Of a DNA stretch of 64,000 nucleotides, positions 25,258 to 33,559 are shown one piece after another. A program made the translations under genes and the position numbers. The notes under the pieces were generated by a model. That model saw only the letters and a program-made list of their open reading frames with translations, made no database searches and was not told the DNA's origin. The first letter of the stretch is position 1, and each line of letters opens with the position of its first letter. Location: assembly GCA_963825585.1 (NCBI GenBank), contig CAWGTX010000009.1, forward strand, positions 1 to 64,000. The letters run 5' to 3'. Source of the stretch: JAOUGY01 sp963825585. GTDB taxonomy: Bacteria; Actinomycetota; Acidimicrobiia; Spongiisociales; ZC4RG35.

Positions 25258-27051
25258 GTGATTCGATTCGGTATCTCCCACAAGCCCGACGACGACCTGG
25301 ACGAGGAGGCGTTTCTCGACGATCTCGCCGAGCGGGGACACACGGCCTTCGAACTGGGGTTCACGGCCGGGTTCCCGTGGAAGGAGAGGCGGTTGGAGCG
25401 ATTCGGGGGGCTCGCCGCCGAACGGGGGATCGTGGTGTCGATTCACGCCCCGTACTTCGCCGTGTTGACCATCGACGACGAGGACCGCTCCAAACAGTGC
25501 GTGGCAGCGCTCGAACACACCATGAAGCTGGGGCAGGCGGTGGGGGCGGGAATCATCTGCGCCCACCTGGGCTCGCGGGGCGAGCACACCCCGGACAGGT
25601 TGATGGAGATGATCCGGCGCCGGCTCGACTGGATCGGGTCGAAGGTCGCCGATCTCGACGTCGCCCTCGGCCTCGAGACGTCGGGCACCTATGAAGGGTT
25701 CGGCACGCTGGGTGACATCACCATGCTGTCCGCCGAGTACCCGTTCGTTCGTCCGCTGGTCGACTGGGCACACGTCCACGCCGTCACTGCGGGCGCCCTC
25801 ACCGAACCGGCCGCATTCGAAGCGGTGTTCGCCTTCCTCCTCGCCGAGACCGAGGGCTGGAAGATGGACCCGCTCCAAACCCAGTTCTCCGACAACATCT
25901 TCGGACCGAAAGGCGAGATCCGCCACACGACCTACGGTGAAGGCTCGCTGCGGGTGAGTCCGCTGGTGGTGGCGGCGCATCGGGCCGGGGTCGACATGGT
26001 CATGATCTCCGAATCGCGCGATGACGCCAGCCATCGCGCCATTCAGGCCGAACTGGAGGAGGCGATCGCAGGGCTGGAGGCGGAAACCGGCAGTTCGGTG
26101 TCGTCGCGGGTGGCATCCGCCCGTCCGGTGGAGGTGATCGCACAGGCCGGAGGGAAGTATCGGCTCGTCGGCACACCCCGACCGCTGCTCCTGTCGAACA
26201 TCGACAAGACCTACTTCCCCGACGGTACCACCAAGGGTGACCTCATCCAGTACTACGCCTCTGTCGCCGACGTGCTGTTGCCCCATCTGTCAGGACGTCC
26301 CATCTCGATGTCCCGGTACCCCGACGGCATCGACGGGCCGTCCTTCTACGAAAAGCGCGCCCCCGGGCACCAGCCGGATTGGATGAAGACCGCCGTCGTC
26401 CCGTCCGATTCGATGGGCGGCGACATCGACTTCCTGTTGGCAACCGACCGTGAGTCGCTCATGTGGTTCGCCAACATGGGCTGTATCGAGGTGCACCCGT
26501 TCCACTCCCGGGCCGAACACCTCGAGTACCCGGACTACGCCATCTTCGACTTCGACCCGGCGGAGGGCTCGAACTGGGATCAGGTGGTGGCCGGTACCGG
26601 GCTCCTGGGTGAGGCTCTGCAGGGTCTCGGACTCGCCGGATTTCCCAAACTGTCCGGTTCCCGCGGCATGCATGTGTACGTGCCGCTCGCCCCTGTCCAC
26701 ACCTACGAGCGAGTGCGCGGTTTCGTCGACGCCGTCGGCAAGCTGCTCGCCGCCGCCAACCCCGACGACATCACCATGGAGATGAACATCCCCAAGCGCA
26801 AGGGAAAGGTGTTCGTCGACACCAACCGGAACTCCTCCGGCCAGACAGTCGCCTCCGTGTATTCGGTCCGCCCCCGTCCCGGTGCGCCCGTGTCCACCCC
26901 CATCACCTGGGAAGAAGTCGGAACCATCGCCAACGGCGACATCACCATCCGCAACCTCCGGGAGCGCCTCGAAACCCGCGGTGACCTGTTCAAAGGTGTG
27001 ATCACGAAGAAGCAGACACTGGACACGGCGGAGGCGGCGTTGGGGTTGTGA
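25258..27051 (+). CDS. fusion of endonuclease IV-like domain and LigD-type DNA polymerase domain
   Basis: 597 residues from a GTG at 25258. Residues 1-270 are a TIM barrel of the endonuclease IV family (archaeal-type COG0648 flavour). Metal ligands line up as H63 (SIHAPY), H103 (CAHLGS), E140 (GLETSG), D169 and H172 (VDWAHVH), H223 (EIRHTTYGEG) and E252 (ISESRD). The position normally His in the VHFSG-like strand is Gln (LQTQFSDN). Residues 300-597 are the archaeo-eukaryotic primase-type PolDom of LigD: LLSNIDKTYFPDGTTKGDLI, catalytic D431/D433 in IFDFDPAEG, SGSRGMHVYVPL, and D521 in KGKVFVDTNRN. Together this suggests end processing plus gap filling in DNA repair. No ligase domain and no Ku gene are present here. 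Confidence 0.88.
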   Translation: MIRFGISHKPDDDLDEEAFLDDLAERGHTAFELGFTAGFPWKERRLERFGGLAAERGIVVSIHAPYFAVLTIDDEDRSKQCVAALEHTMKLGQAVGAGIICAHLGSRGEHTPDRLMEMIRRRLDWIGSKVADLDVALGLETSGTYEGFGTLGDITMLSAEYPFVRPLVDWAHVHAVTAGALTEPAAFEAVFAFLLAETEGWKMDPLQTQFSDNIFGPKGEIRHTTYGEGSLRVSPLVVAAHRAGVDMVMISESRDDASHRAIQAELEEAIAGLEAETGSSVSSRVASARPVEVIAQAGGKYRLVGTPRPLLLSNIDKTYFPDGTTKGDLIQYYASVADVLLPHLSGRPISMSRYPDGIDGPSFYEKRAPGHQPDWMKTAVVPSDSMGGDIDFLLATDRESLMWFANMGCIEVHPFHSRAEHLEYPDYAIFDFDPAEGSNWDQVVAGTGLLGEALQGLGLAGFPKLSGSRGMHVYVPLAPVHTYERVRGFVDAVGKLLAAANPDDITMEMNIPKRKGKVFVDTNRNSSGQTVASVYSVRPRPGAPVSTPITWEEVGTIANGDITIRNLRERLETRGDLFKGVITKKQTLDTAEAALGL

Positions 27052-27055
27052 GGAA

Positions 27056-27091
27056 GCGTCCGATGCAACACGCAACACGCAACACGCAGGA
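27056..27091. repeat. heptad repeat segment
   Basis: Starting after GCGTCCGA, units TGCAACA, CGCAACA, CGCAACA and CGCAGGA (27064-27091) lie in register. Read on the minus strand this is the TCCTGCG-TGTTGCG-TCGGACG module with two extra TGTTGCG-type units. It directly follows the stop of the endonuclease-polymerase gene. Confidence 0.75.
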
Positions 27092-27190
27092 GAGTGGGAA
27101 GTAACCGCGAGGACGAAGCAACTTTCGGTCGCAGCACGTTGCGGCACGGGTGACGAGTACCGCTTGTGATCGCCTTGCTCCTACCGTTCG

Positions 27191-28204
27191 ATGATGTCTT
27201 CGTCGCTCGTCGTCGCCGCAATTGCTCTTGCCGAGCGGGGCGCGCCTGACGGGTTGATTCGGTGGGGGATGCGGAAGGGGATCGAAGGTCGGCTGGTCGA
27301 GGAGACGGCCCGGGCGGCGGGGGAGCGGGAGGCGTGGTTGGCCGAGTGGCATCGGGGGGCGATCGCTCTCGTGCCCGAGCGTGCCAACGACCAGCACTAT
27401 GAAGTCCCGTCCGGGTTCTTCGAAACGGTACTGGGGCCACGGCTCAAATACTCGTCGGGGCTGTGGGCGACACCGGGCACGGACCTCAGCGGATCGGAAG
27501 AGGCGATGCTCGAGGAGTCGTGTCGGGTGGCCGGGCTCGAGGATGGGATGGCCGTTCTCGACCTCGGCTGCGGATGGGGCTCGCTGGCGCTGTTCGTGGC
27601 GGAGCGGTACCCGGCGTGCACGGTGACGGCTGTGTCGAACTCGGCCTCGCAGGGAAGGTACATGGCCGATCGGGCAGAGCGCCTCGGGCTCGGCAACGTC
27701 CGGCATCGGGTGGTCGATGTCAACCGACTCGAGCTCGACCTGCGGTTCGATCGGGTCATGTCGGTGGAGATGTTCGAACACGTCCGCAACCATCCGGCGC
27801 TGCTCAGGGGCATCGACCGGTTGCTCGAACCCGGCGGGGCGCTGTTCGTTCACGTCTTCGCGCATCGACTCCACTTCTGGCCCTTCGAGGACAGGGGGGC
27901 GGGAGACTGGATGGCCCGGACGTTCTTCTCGGGCGGGATCATGCCATCCCACGATCTGTTCGGCCGCTTCGAGTCACCGTTCCAGGTGAAAGCATCGGCA
28001 TGGCATTCGGGTATCCACTACCAGCGCACACTCGACGCCTGGCTCGACCGGATCGATGCGGCGCCCAGGGCGGTGGCGGCGACGCTCGAGGGCTCACCAC
28101 AAACGGTCCAGCAGTGGCGAATGTTCATGATGGCGTGCTCGGAGCTGTTCGGGTACGCCGACGGCGCCGAATGGGGTGTCAGTCACCATCTCATGATCCG
28201 ATGA
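27191..28204 (+). CDS. CFA-synthase-like SAM methyltransferase
   Basis: 337 residues. SAM motif I is MAVLDLGCGWGSLALFVAER, preceded by the CFA-synthase family approach region (ANDQHYEVPSGFFETVLGPR, KYSSGLWATPG). Other motifs are CTVTAVSNSASQGRYM and RVMSVEMFEHVRNH, and a C-terminal HYQRTLDAWLDRID typical of cyclopropane fatty acid synthases. The substrate may be an unsaturated acyl chain of a phospholipid, but many relatives use other acceptors. Start ATG 27191. Placed between the repair fusion gene and the HisA-like gene with short gaps. Confidence 0.88.
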   Translation: MMSSSLVVAAIALAERGAPDGLIRWGMRKGIEGRLVEETARAAGEREAWLAEWHRGAIALVPERANDQHYEVPSGFFETVLGPRLKYSSGLWATPGTDLSGSEEAMLEESCRVAGLEDGMAVLDLGCGWGSLALFVAERYPACTVTAVSNSASQGRYMADRAERLGLGNVRHRVVDVNRLELDLRFDRVMSVEMFEHVRNHPALLRGIDRLLEPGGALFVHVFAHRLHFWPFEDRGAGDWMARTFFSGGIMPSHDLFGRFESPFQVKASAWHSGIHYQRTLDAWLDRIDAAPRAVAATLEGSPQTVQQWRMFMMACSELFGYADGAEWGVSHHLMIR

Positions 28205-28247
28205 CTCCATCCGACATCGGCCCGCCGGCTCGCATAGGCTCCCCGGC

Positions 28248-29261
28248 ATGGATCTCTATGCGCGTGTCAACATCCTCGACGGCCGGTCGGTCCGTCTACC
28301 CCATGGAAACGTGGCGACCGCCATCGCCCTCGACGCCGACCCGCTGGGACGCGCCAAGGCGTGGGTGGAAGCGGGTGCCGACCGGATCCACATCGTCGAC
28401 CTCGACGCGGCGGCCTACGGGGACTACCGGAATCGGGCACTCATCGATCGCATCGTCTCACAGGCAGGGGTACCGATCCAGGTGGCGGGCGGTATCCGCT
28501 CGCACGTCGAGGCTGCCCGGCTGATCGACGCCGGCGCCTGGCGCATCGTGATGGGCACCGCCGCCATCGAGGACCAGAACATGGTTTGGGACCTGTGCCG
28601 CGACAACCCGGGCAAGATCGCCGTGTCGCTCGACGTACGTCCCGACGAGGAGATCGCCACCCGGGGGTGGACGATGAACTCGGGCCGGTACCTCGAAGAG
28701 GTACTCATCGAGATGTCGTCGGCCGGGGTGGCGTCGTTCCTCATCGCCGAAGCCGGTCGCGACGCCCTCGAAGAGGCCCCCGACTTCAAGATCATCGCGG
28801 AATCCCTCGCAACCGTGGACCAGCCGGTCATCGCCGCCGGCGGTGTCCGCAATCTCGACGACCTGCGGAAACTCATCGCGATCACCGCCCAAGGGCGTCG
28901 TCTTGATGGCGTGGTGGTGGGCCGGGAAGTCACCCACGGTCGGTTCACCATCGAAGAGGCGAAGGCCGTCATAGCCGCCGGTCCGCCTGAGGTGGCGGAA
29001 GAAGAAGCGGTCGTCGCCGACGCCGTGGCCGAAGCTCCACCGAGGCAGGTGCTCGGGATCGAAGCCGACTTCATCGAGATCGCCGAGGAACTCGAGCGGG
29101 CCGCCGCCCACGCCCGGACTGCCGTCGAGCACCTCAAGTCAGCCGACGTGGTCGGCGGACTCGCCCAGGGGTTCAGCGTTTCGGGTCATCTCCGGCTGGC
29201 CCAGCGGAAGCTCGACGACCTCGCCGAGCACCATTCGGACGTGGTCGGCCGGCGGGAGTGA
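28248..29261 (+). CDS. HisA/HisF-like TIM barrel with C-terminal extension
   Basis: 337 residues. Residues 1-245 follow the HisA barrel: NILDGRSVRLPHGN, IHIVDLDAAAYGDYRNRALI, VPIQVAGGIRSHVEAARLID, MGTAAIEDQ, KIAVSLDVRP with RGWTMNSGRY, VIAAGGVRNLDDLRKL, and VVVGREVTHGRFTIEEAK, so the phosphate-binding loops are intact. The first catalytic Asp of HisA (position 8) is Asn here and the TDISRDG loop reads AEAGRDALEEA. The second Asp (SLDV) is kept. Residues 250-337 form a helical, Glu-rich extension not found in HisA. It may be a divergent HisA or a paralogue with another job; no other his gene is nearby. Confidence 0.75.
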   Translation: MDLYARVNILDGRSVRLPHGNVATAIALDADPLGRAKAWVEAGADRIHIVDLDAAAYGDYRNRALIDRIVSQAGVPIQVAGGIRSHVEAARLIDAGAWRIVMGTAAIEDQNMVWDLCRDNPGKIAVSLDVRPDEEIATRGWTMNSGRYLEEVLIEMSSAGVASFLIAEAGRDALEEAPDFKIIAESLATVDQPVIAAGGVRNLDDLRKLIAITAQGRRLDGVVVGREVTHGRFTIEEAKAVIAAGPPEVAEEEAVVADAVAEAPPRQVLGIEADFIEIAEELERAAAHARTAVEHLKSADVVGGLAQGFSVSGHLRLAQRKLDDLAEHHSDVVGRRE

Positions 29262-29276
29262 CGGGGAGGCGCGCAT

Positions 29277-30017
29277 TCACCGGTCGCCGCTCACCTTCTT
29301 CTCGACGAACTCGTTCCACGTATCACCGTCCTCGTCCCGGTTCGGGGTGAGGTTTCCTCCCGCACGGAATGCGGCACCGGTCAGCCCGGGTAGGTTGACC
29401 CGGAGGATCGGGCGTTTCCTGCCGGTGGCGGCCAGCACCGAACGGGCCAGGTCGCGGGCTTCGTAGGCGAACGGTCCGCCGATGTCGTCGAGCCTCCCGG
29501 CGGGGCCGTCGACGGCGGCGTCCACCAGGAGTCGGGCCACGGTGGCCGGGTCGATCACCTGGACCCGGGTGTCGTGGGGGACCACCATCACCGGCGGCCG
29601 GGACAGCCGCTCCAGCGTCGACCACACCAGATCGTGGAACTGGGTGGCTCGCAGGATGGTGAAGCCGGGCCTGTGCGCTGCGACCATCTCCTCGCCGGCA
29701 AGCTTCGAGCGGTAGTAGCCGAGCGGAATGACGTCGCACCCGACGATGCTGGGAAACACCATCGGAACCGGGGCCTTTTCCAACAGTCGCAGAGTGCCGT
29801 CGACATCGACTCTTCGATGGTGGAGAGGGTCGGTGGCGCAGTGGATCACGGCATCGATGCCGACGACGGCAGCATCGAGCCCCGATCCGGAGACGAGGTC
29901 CACGGCTACGTCGGCACCCGAGCGGGCTGCGGTACGGACCGCCATGCCCCGCCTTCTCACCTCGTCGGCCACCAGCGTCCCGAGCGCGCCGGTGGCACCG
30001 ATGACCAGGATCGTCAC
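29277..30017 (-). CDS. NAD(P)-binding atypical SDR (NmrA-like)
   Basis: 246 residues. Rossmann start TILVIGATGALGTLVADEV (GxxGxxG), then an arginine after strand 2 (VRTAARSG) that suggests NADP, and IDAVIHCATDPLHHRRVDVD. YYRSKLAGEEMV holds the YxxxK pair, shifted as in extended or atypical SDRs. C-terminal half: VIDPATVARLLVDAAVDGP. The start ATG overlaps the stop of the P5C dehydrogenase gene by 4 bp, so the two are coupled. Substrate unknown. Confidence 0.87.
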   Translation of the reverse strand: MTILVIGATGALGTLVADEVRRRGMAVRTAARSGADVAVDLVSGSGLDAAVVGIDAVIHCATDPLHHRRVDVDGTLRLLEKAPVPMVFPSIVGCDVIPLGYYRSKLAGEEMVAAHRPGFTILRATQFHDLVWSTLERLSRPPVMVVPHDTRVQVIDPATVARLLVDAAVDGPAGRLDDIGGPFAYEARDLARSVLAATGRKRPILRVNLPGLTGAAFRAGGNLTPNRDEDGDTWNEFVEKKVSGDR

Positions 30018-31570
30018 TCGACCACGGTACGGCTCTGCTCACGCAGGTACTGCCGGACGTACCACGGGCTGAAACCGGTGCCGGTGGTCCCCGAACCCTT
30101 CCATCCGCCGAAGCTCTGAATGCCCGGCCACGCACCGGTGGTCGCTCCCGCCCGGCGATTGGCGTAGGTGACGCCTGCCTCGATCCGGTCGAAGAAGGTG
30201 TCGAGTTCGGCCTGGGTGCCGGCGAAGATGCCGGCCGTCAACCCGTACTCGGTGTCGTTGGCGCGCTCGAGGGCCTCGTCGAGCGAGTCCACCGGCCCCA
30301 CCACCAGGAACGGCATGAACAGCTCACGTGACCACACCCACGACTCCATCGGGGCGGTCACGATGGTCGGCTCCACGAAGTTGCCACGTTCCATGTCGCC
30401 CTCGGAGAGCACGCTGCCGCCGGCGAGGACCGTGCCGCCGGCGTTCTCGACCTCGGAAACCGAGTCGCGGAAACGGTCGATGGCCTGACCGTCGATGACC
30501 GGTCCCATGTAGACCGATCGGTCGAGGGGGTCGCCCACCGTGAGTGCGGCAGTCTTGGAGACGAGCGTGTCGACGAACTCGTCGAACACCTCGCGCTCGA
30601 CGTAGACCCGGGAGGTGGCAGAGCACTTCTGGCCACCGAACCCGAACGCCCCACGCATCACGCCTTCGGCGGCGGCCTCGATGTCGGCCGTCCTGGTGAT
30701 GATGGCCGGGTTCTTGCCGCCCATCTCGGCCAACACGGGTTTCGGGATAGCGCCGGAGAAACCACGGAAGATCGACATACCCACGTCGTAGGAACCGGTG
30801 AAGGTGAAGCCGGCGACATCGGGATGGTGCACGAGTGCGTCGCCTGCGGTGCGTCCCGCCCCGGTGATGAGATGGAAGGCACCCGACGGTATCCCGGCGT
30901 CGCGCATCACCTTGTACAGCTCGATCCCGGCGATGGCGCCCACGTTCGATGGCTTGAGGATCGCCGTGTTGCCGGTGACGAGTGCGGCGACCACCGGCCC
31001 GGCGCCGAGAGCGAAGGGGAAGTTGAACGGCGAGATGACACCCCAGACCCCGTGGGGCCGCATCACCGAGGTGTTGCGCTCGTGCGGCGAGAGCTGGCCG
31101 AGCGGCCGGACGTACCCGTCGTTCAGCTCCATCTGATGGGTGTGGTAGCGGAAGAACTCCACTGTCTCGGCCACGTCGCCCAGCGCTTCGAGCCGGCTCT
31201 TGCCCACCTCGAAGGCGATGAGTGCTGCCATCTCGAACTGCCGCTCCTCGAGGATGTCGCCTGCAGCCCGCAGCAGTGCAACCCGCTGGCGCCAGTCGGT
31301 GGCGGCCCAGGTGGGCTGGAAGGCCTTGGCAGCCTTCACGGCGTCGTCGACATCCTGGGGGGTGGCCTGCGAGTAGCGGCCGATGACGACGTCGGAGTCG
31401 ATCGGTGACCGCTCCTCGTACGTGGCGTCGGTGGAGCGCTCCTCACCGTTCACGTAGAAGGGGTGGGTGTGGCCGAGCATCCCGCGGGCCACCTCGATGC
31501 CACGGTCGTAGAGGGTGTGCAGCTCCTCGTTGTCCGCCGACATCGTCGAATATGTGATCTTCATGGCCAT
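30014..31570 (-). CDS. aldehyde dehydrogenase, 1-pyrroline-5-carboxylate dehydrogenase type
   Basis: 518 residues, full length. Aldehyde dehydrogenase landmarks: WGVISPFNFPFALGAGPVVA, FTFTGSYDVGMSIFRGFSG, the general base Glu in LAEMGGKNPAIITR, and the catalytic Cys in GAFGFGGQKCSATSRVYVER. The ending TYANRRAGATTGAWPGIQSF, then GGWKGSGTTG, is the P5C dehydrogenase form, so it probably oxidises glutamate semialdehyde to glutamate in proline or arginine breakdown. First gene of a two-gene unit with the SDR. No proline dehydrogenase is seen in the window. ATG at 31570 or 31564. Confidence 0.85.
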   Translation of the reverse strand: MAMKITYSTMSADNEELHTLYDRGIEVARGMLGHTHPFYVNGEERSTDATYEERSPIDSDVVIGRYSQATPQDVDDAVKAAKAFQPTWAATDWRQRVALLRAAGDILEERQFEMAALIAFEVGKSRLEALGDVAETVEFFRYHTHQMELNDGYVRPLGQLSPHERNTSVMRPHGVWGVISPFNFPFALGAGPVVAALVTGNTAILKPSNVGAIAGIELYKVMRDAGIPSGAFHLITGAGRTAGDALVHHPDVAGFTFTGSYDVGMSIFRGFSGAIPKPVLAEMGGKNPAIITRTADIEAAAEGVMRGAFGFGGQKCSATSRVYVEREVFDEFVDTLVSKTAALTVGDPLDRSVYMGPVIDGQAIDRFRDSVSEVENAGGTVLAGGSVLSEGDMERGNFVEPTIVTAPMESWVWSRELFMPFLVVGPVDSLDEALERANDTEYGLTAGIFAGTQAELDTFFDRIEAGVTYANRRAGATTGAWPGIQSFGGWKGSGTTGTGFSPWYVRQYLREQSRTVVE

Positions 31571-31647
31571 CAGGCGCCCTCCTCGTGCGTCGCCTTCAGC
31601 CTAGGACCGCGGGTGGGGCGGCGTCGGGCCCGGATCAGGGTCGAGTG

Positions 31648-32160
31648 TCACTCCGCCGACGTCGTGTCAGGGGTTCGTCCCGCCAACTCGCGGTCGAGCA
31701 TCAGGAGGGCGCCACCGTCGGCGCCGATCAGCTGGAGCTGGTCGAGGATCTCCGAGACGGTCGCTTCCTCCTCGACCTGCTCCTGGAGGAACCACTGCAG
31801 CAGCGGGAAGCTGGCGGCATCGGCCTCGGCGGTGGCCGTCCTGTACAGCTCGGAGATCGAGGCGGACACCTTCTGCTCCTGGGCGAGGGCCAGTTCGAAG
31901 ACTCCGGCCGGGCTGTCGAAGGCGGCGGGCGGGGCTTCGTTCGCTCCCAGCGACACGTCGTTGCCGCGGCTCAGCACGTAGTCGAAGAACCTGAGCGCAT
32001 GCGCACGTTCCTCCTCTGACTGCACTCGCATCCACGAGCTCATGCCTTTGAGGCTGCGGGCGTCGAAGTAGGCCGCCATCTGGAGGTAGGCGAGCGACGA
32101 CTCGAGTTCCAGTGTGATCTGGCGGTTGAACGCGTCGGCGAGAGCGGGGGTCATCTTCAT
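31648..32160 (-). CDS. ferritin
   Basis: 170 residues from the ATG at 32160. Four-helix ferritin with ferroxidase ligands: Glu in RQITLELESSLAYLQMAAYF, Glu and His in SEEERAHALRFFDYV, and Glu/Gln in QEQVEEEATVSEILDQLQL. DARSLKGMSSWMRVQ precedes the second helix. It is the non-haem FtnA type (no Met for haem as in bacterioferritin). Stores and detoxifies iron in the cytoplasm. It faces the aminotransferase gene across a 64-bp divergent promoter region. Confidence 0.92.
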   Translation of the reverse strand: MKMTPALADAFNRQITLELESSLAYLQMAAYFDARSLKGMSSWMRVQSEEERAHALRFFDYVLSRGNDVSLGANEAPPAAFDSPAGVFELALAQEQKVSASISELYRTATAEADAASFPLLQWFLQEQVEEEATVSEILDQLQLIGADGGALLMLDRELAGRTPDTTSAE

Positions 32161-32224
32161 GGTGTGTGATCCTATTGGCGCCGATCCCTCAACGGGAGCG
32201 GGCGGGCCGAGTAGCCTCGCCGCC

Positions 32225-33370
32225 GTGGAGGCCTCGAGACGTTCCGGCATCGCACCGTTCCATGTGATGGAGGTGATGAAGGCTGCCGCCGAGCGGCAGC
32301 GTCTGACCGGCGACGTGCTCCACCTCGAGGTCGGTCAGCCCTCCACGCCGGCGCCCTCGCGCGCTCGGGAGGCCGCCCGGCAGGCCATCGCCACCGACCG
32401 GTTGGGCTACACCGACGCCCGGGGGACGACGGCGCTGCGCGCACGTATCGTTCGCCTGTACGCCGAGCGCTACGGGGTCGACGTCCCTGTCGACAGGGTG
32501 GTCGCCACGGTGGGCGCATCCGGCGGGTTCGTGCTCGCCATGCTCGCCGCGTTCGACCTCGGTGACAGGGTGGCGATCACCGAACCGGGCTACGCCGCCT
32601 ACCGCAACATCATGGAGGCGCTGGGGGTCGAGCTGGTGGGCATCCGCCTCGGGCCGGATTTCCGGGCGTCGGTGGCCGACCTGGAAGCACACCTTCCGCT
32701 GAACGGGTTCGTGCTCGCCAGTCCATCCAACCCGACGGGCACCATGGTGCCGCCAGAGCGGATGGCGCAGCTCGTCCGCTTCTGCCACGTCAACGGTGTC
32801 CGCCTGGTGTCCGACGAGATCTATCACGGCATCAGCTTCGGGATGTCGGAGTCGTCGGCGGTCGAATGGTCCGAGTCGGCGATCGTGCTCCAGTCGTTCT
32901 CGAAGTACCAGTCGATGACCGGGTGGAGAGTGGGTTGGATGGTGGTTCCCGACGAGCTGGTCCGCCCCGTCGAACGTCTCGCCCAGAACCTCTTCATCTC
33001 GCCTCCGGCGGCGTCGCAGGCAGCCGCGCTGGCGTCATTCGACTGCACGGAAGAGTTGGACGTCAATGTCGCCCGATACCGCGCCAGCCGCGACGTTCTG
33101 TTGGAAGGTCTCGCAACGGCAGGCCTCACAACCCTTGCACCTGCGGATGGGGCGTTCTACGTGTGGGCGGACGTCTCCCACCTCGTCGGCGACAGCCAGG
33201 ACCTGTGCCGACGGTGGCTCGACGAGCTCGGGGTGGCCTGCACACCGGGCATCGACTTCGACCCGGGACAGGGGCACCGCTTCGTCCGTCTGTCGTATTC
33301 CGAGGCCACCACTGACGTCGTCGAGGCGGTCCGACGAATCATCGGTTGGACCAGCCGGAACGGCGTCTAG
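32225..33370 (+). CDS. pyridoxal-phosphate class I/II aminotransferase
   Basis: 381 residues from a GTG at 32225. Class I/II landmarks: YTDARGTTALRARIVRLYAE, VGASGGFVLAMLAAFDLGD, the Asn-Pro-Thr-Gly region LASPSNPTGTMV, the Asp-Tyr pair in SDEIYHGISF, and the PLP lysine in LQSFSKYQSMTGWRVGW. The Arg that binds the substrate carboxylate is in HRFVRLSYS. It belongs to the aspartate/aromatic (AAT_I) group; donor and acceptor cannot be told. Start before EASRRSGIAPFHVMEV is chosen because conservation begins there. Confidence 0.88.
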   Translation: MEASRRSGIAPFHVMEVMKAAAERQRLTGDVLHLEVGQPSTPAPSRAREAARQAIATDRLGYTDARGTTALRARIVRLYAERYGVDVPVDRVVATVGASGGFVLAMLAAFDLGDRVAITEPGYAAYRNIMEALGVELVGIRLGPDFRASVADLEAHLPLNGFVLASPSNPTGTMVPPERMAQLVRFCHVNGVRLVSDEIYHGISFGMSESSAVEWSESAIVLQSFSKYQSMTGWRVGWMVVPDELVRPVERLAQNLFISPPAASQAAALASFDCTEELDVNVARYRASRDVLLEGLATAGLTTLAPADGAFYVWADVSHLVGDSQDLCRRWLDELGVACTPGIDFDPGQGHRFVRLSYSEATTDVVEAVRRIIGWTSRNGV

Positions 33371-33499
33371 GGGAGGTCGCGCTCTCCGCCGGTGCCCCGA
33401 ATCAGCCGCAGAGATCCCTACCAATTTCTTCACATTGTCTTTGGAAAAACCGGCCTTCATGCCGATAGGTACAAGGTGAGCGCAACGCAACCGAAAGCC

Positions 33500-33545
33500 G
33501 GCGGGGTCCGCCGGGCTCCTTCGGCACGCCGACCGGATCGGTCGG
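33500..33545 (+). other. two back-to-back hairpins in the leader of the histidine kinase gene
   Basis: AGCCGGCGG pairs with CCGCCGGGCT around GGT; then CCGACCG pairs with CGGTCGG around GAT. They follow an AACGCAACCGAAAGCC segment. This may be a structured leader, a terminator of the aminotransferase gene, or chance in GC-rich DNA. I could not match it to a riboswitch class. Confidence 0.35.
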
Positions 33546-33559
33546 GCAGAGTGTTCGAT

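Noticed and set aside
33470..33559. Cyclic-di-GMP (GEMM) riboswitch
   Set aside because: ACGCAA and a GGGTCC-like piece are reminiscent, but the two-helix layout with tetraloop and receptor cannot be drawn.
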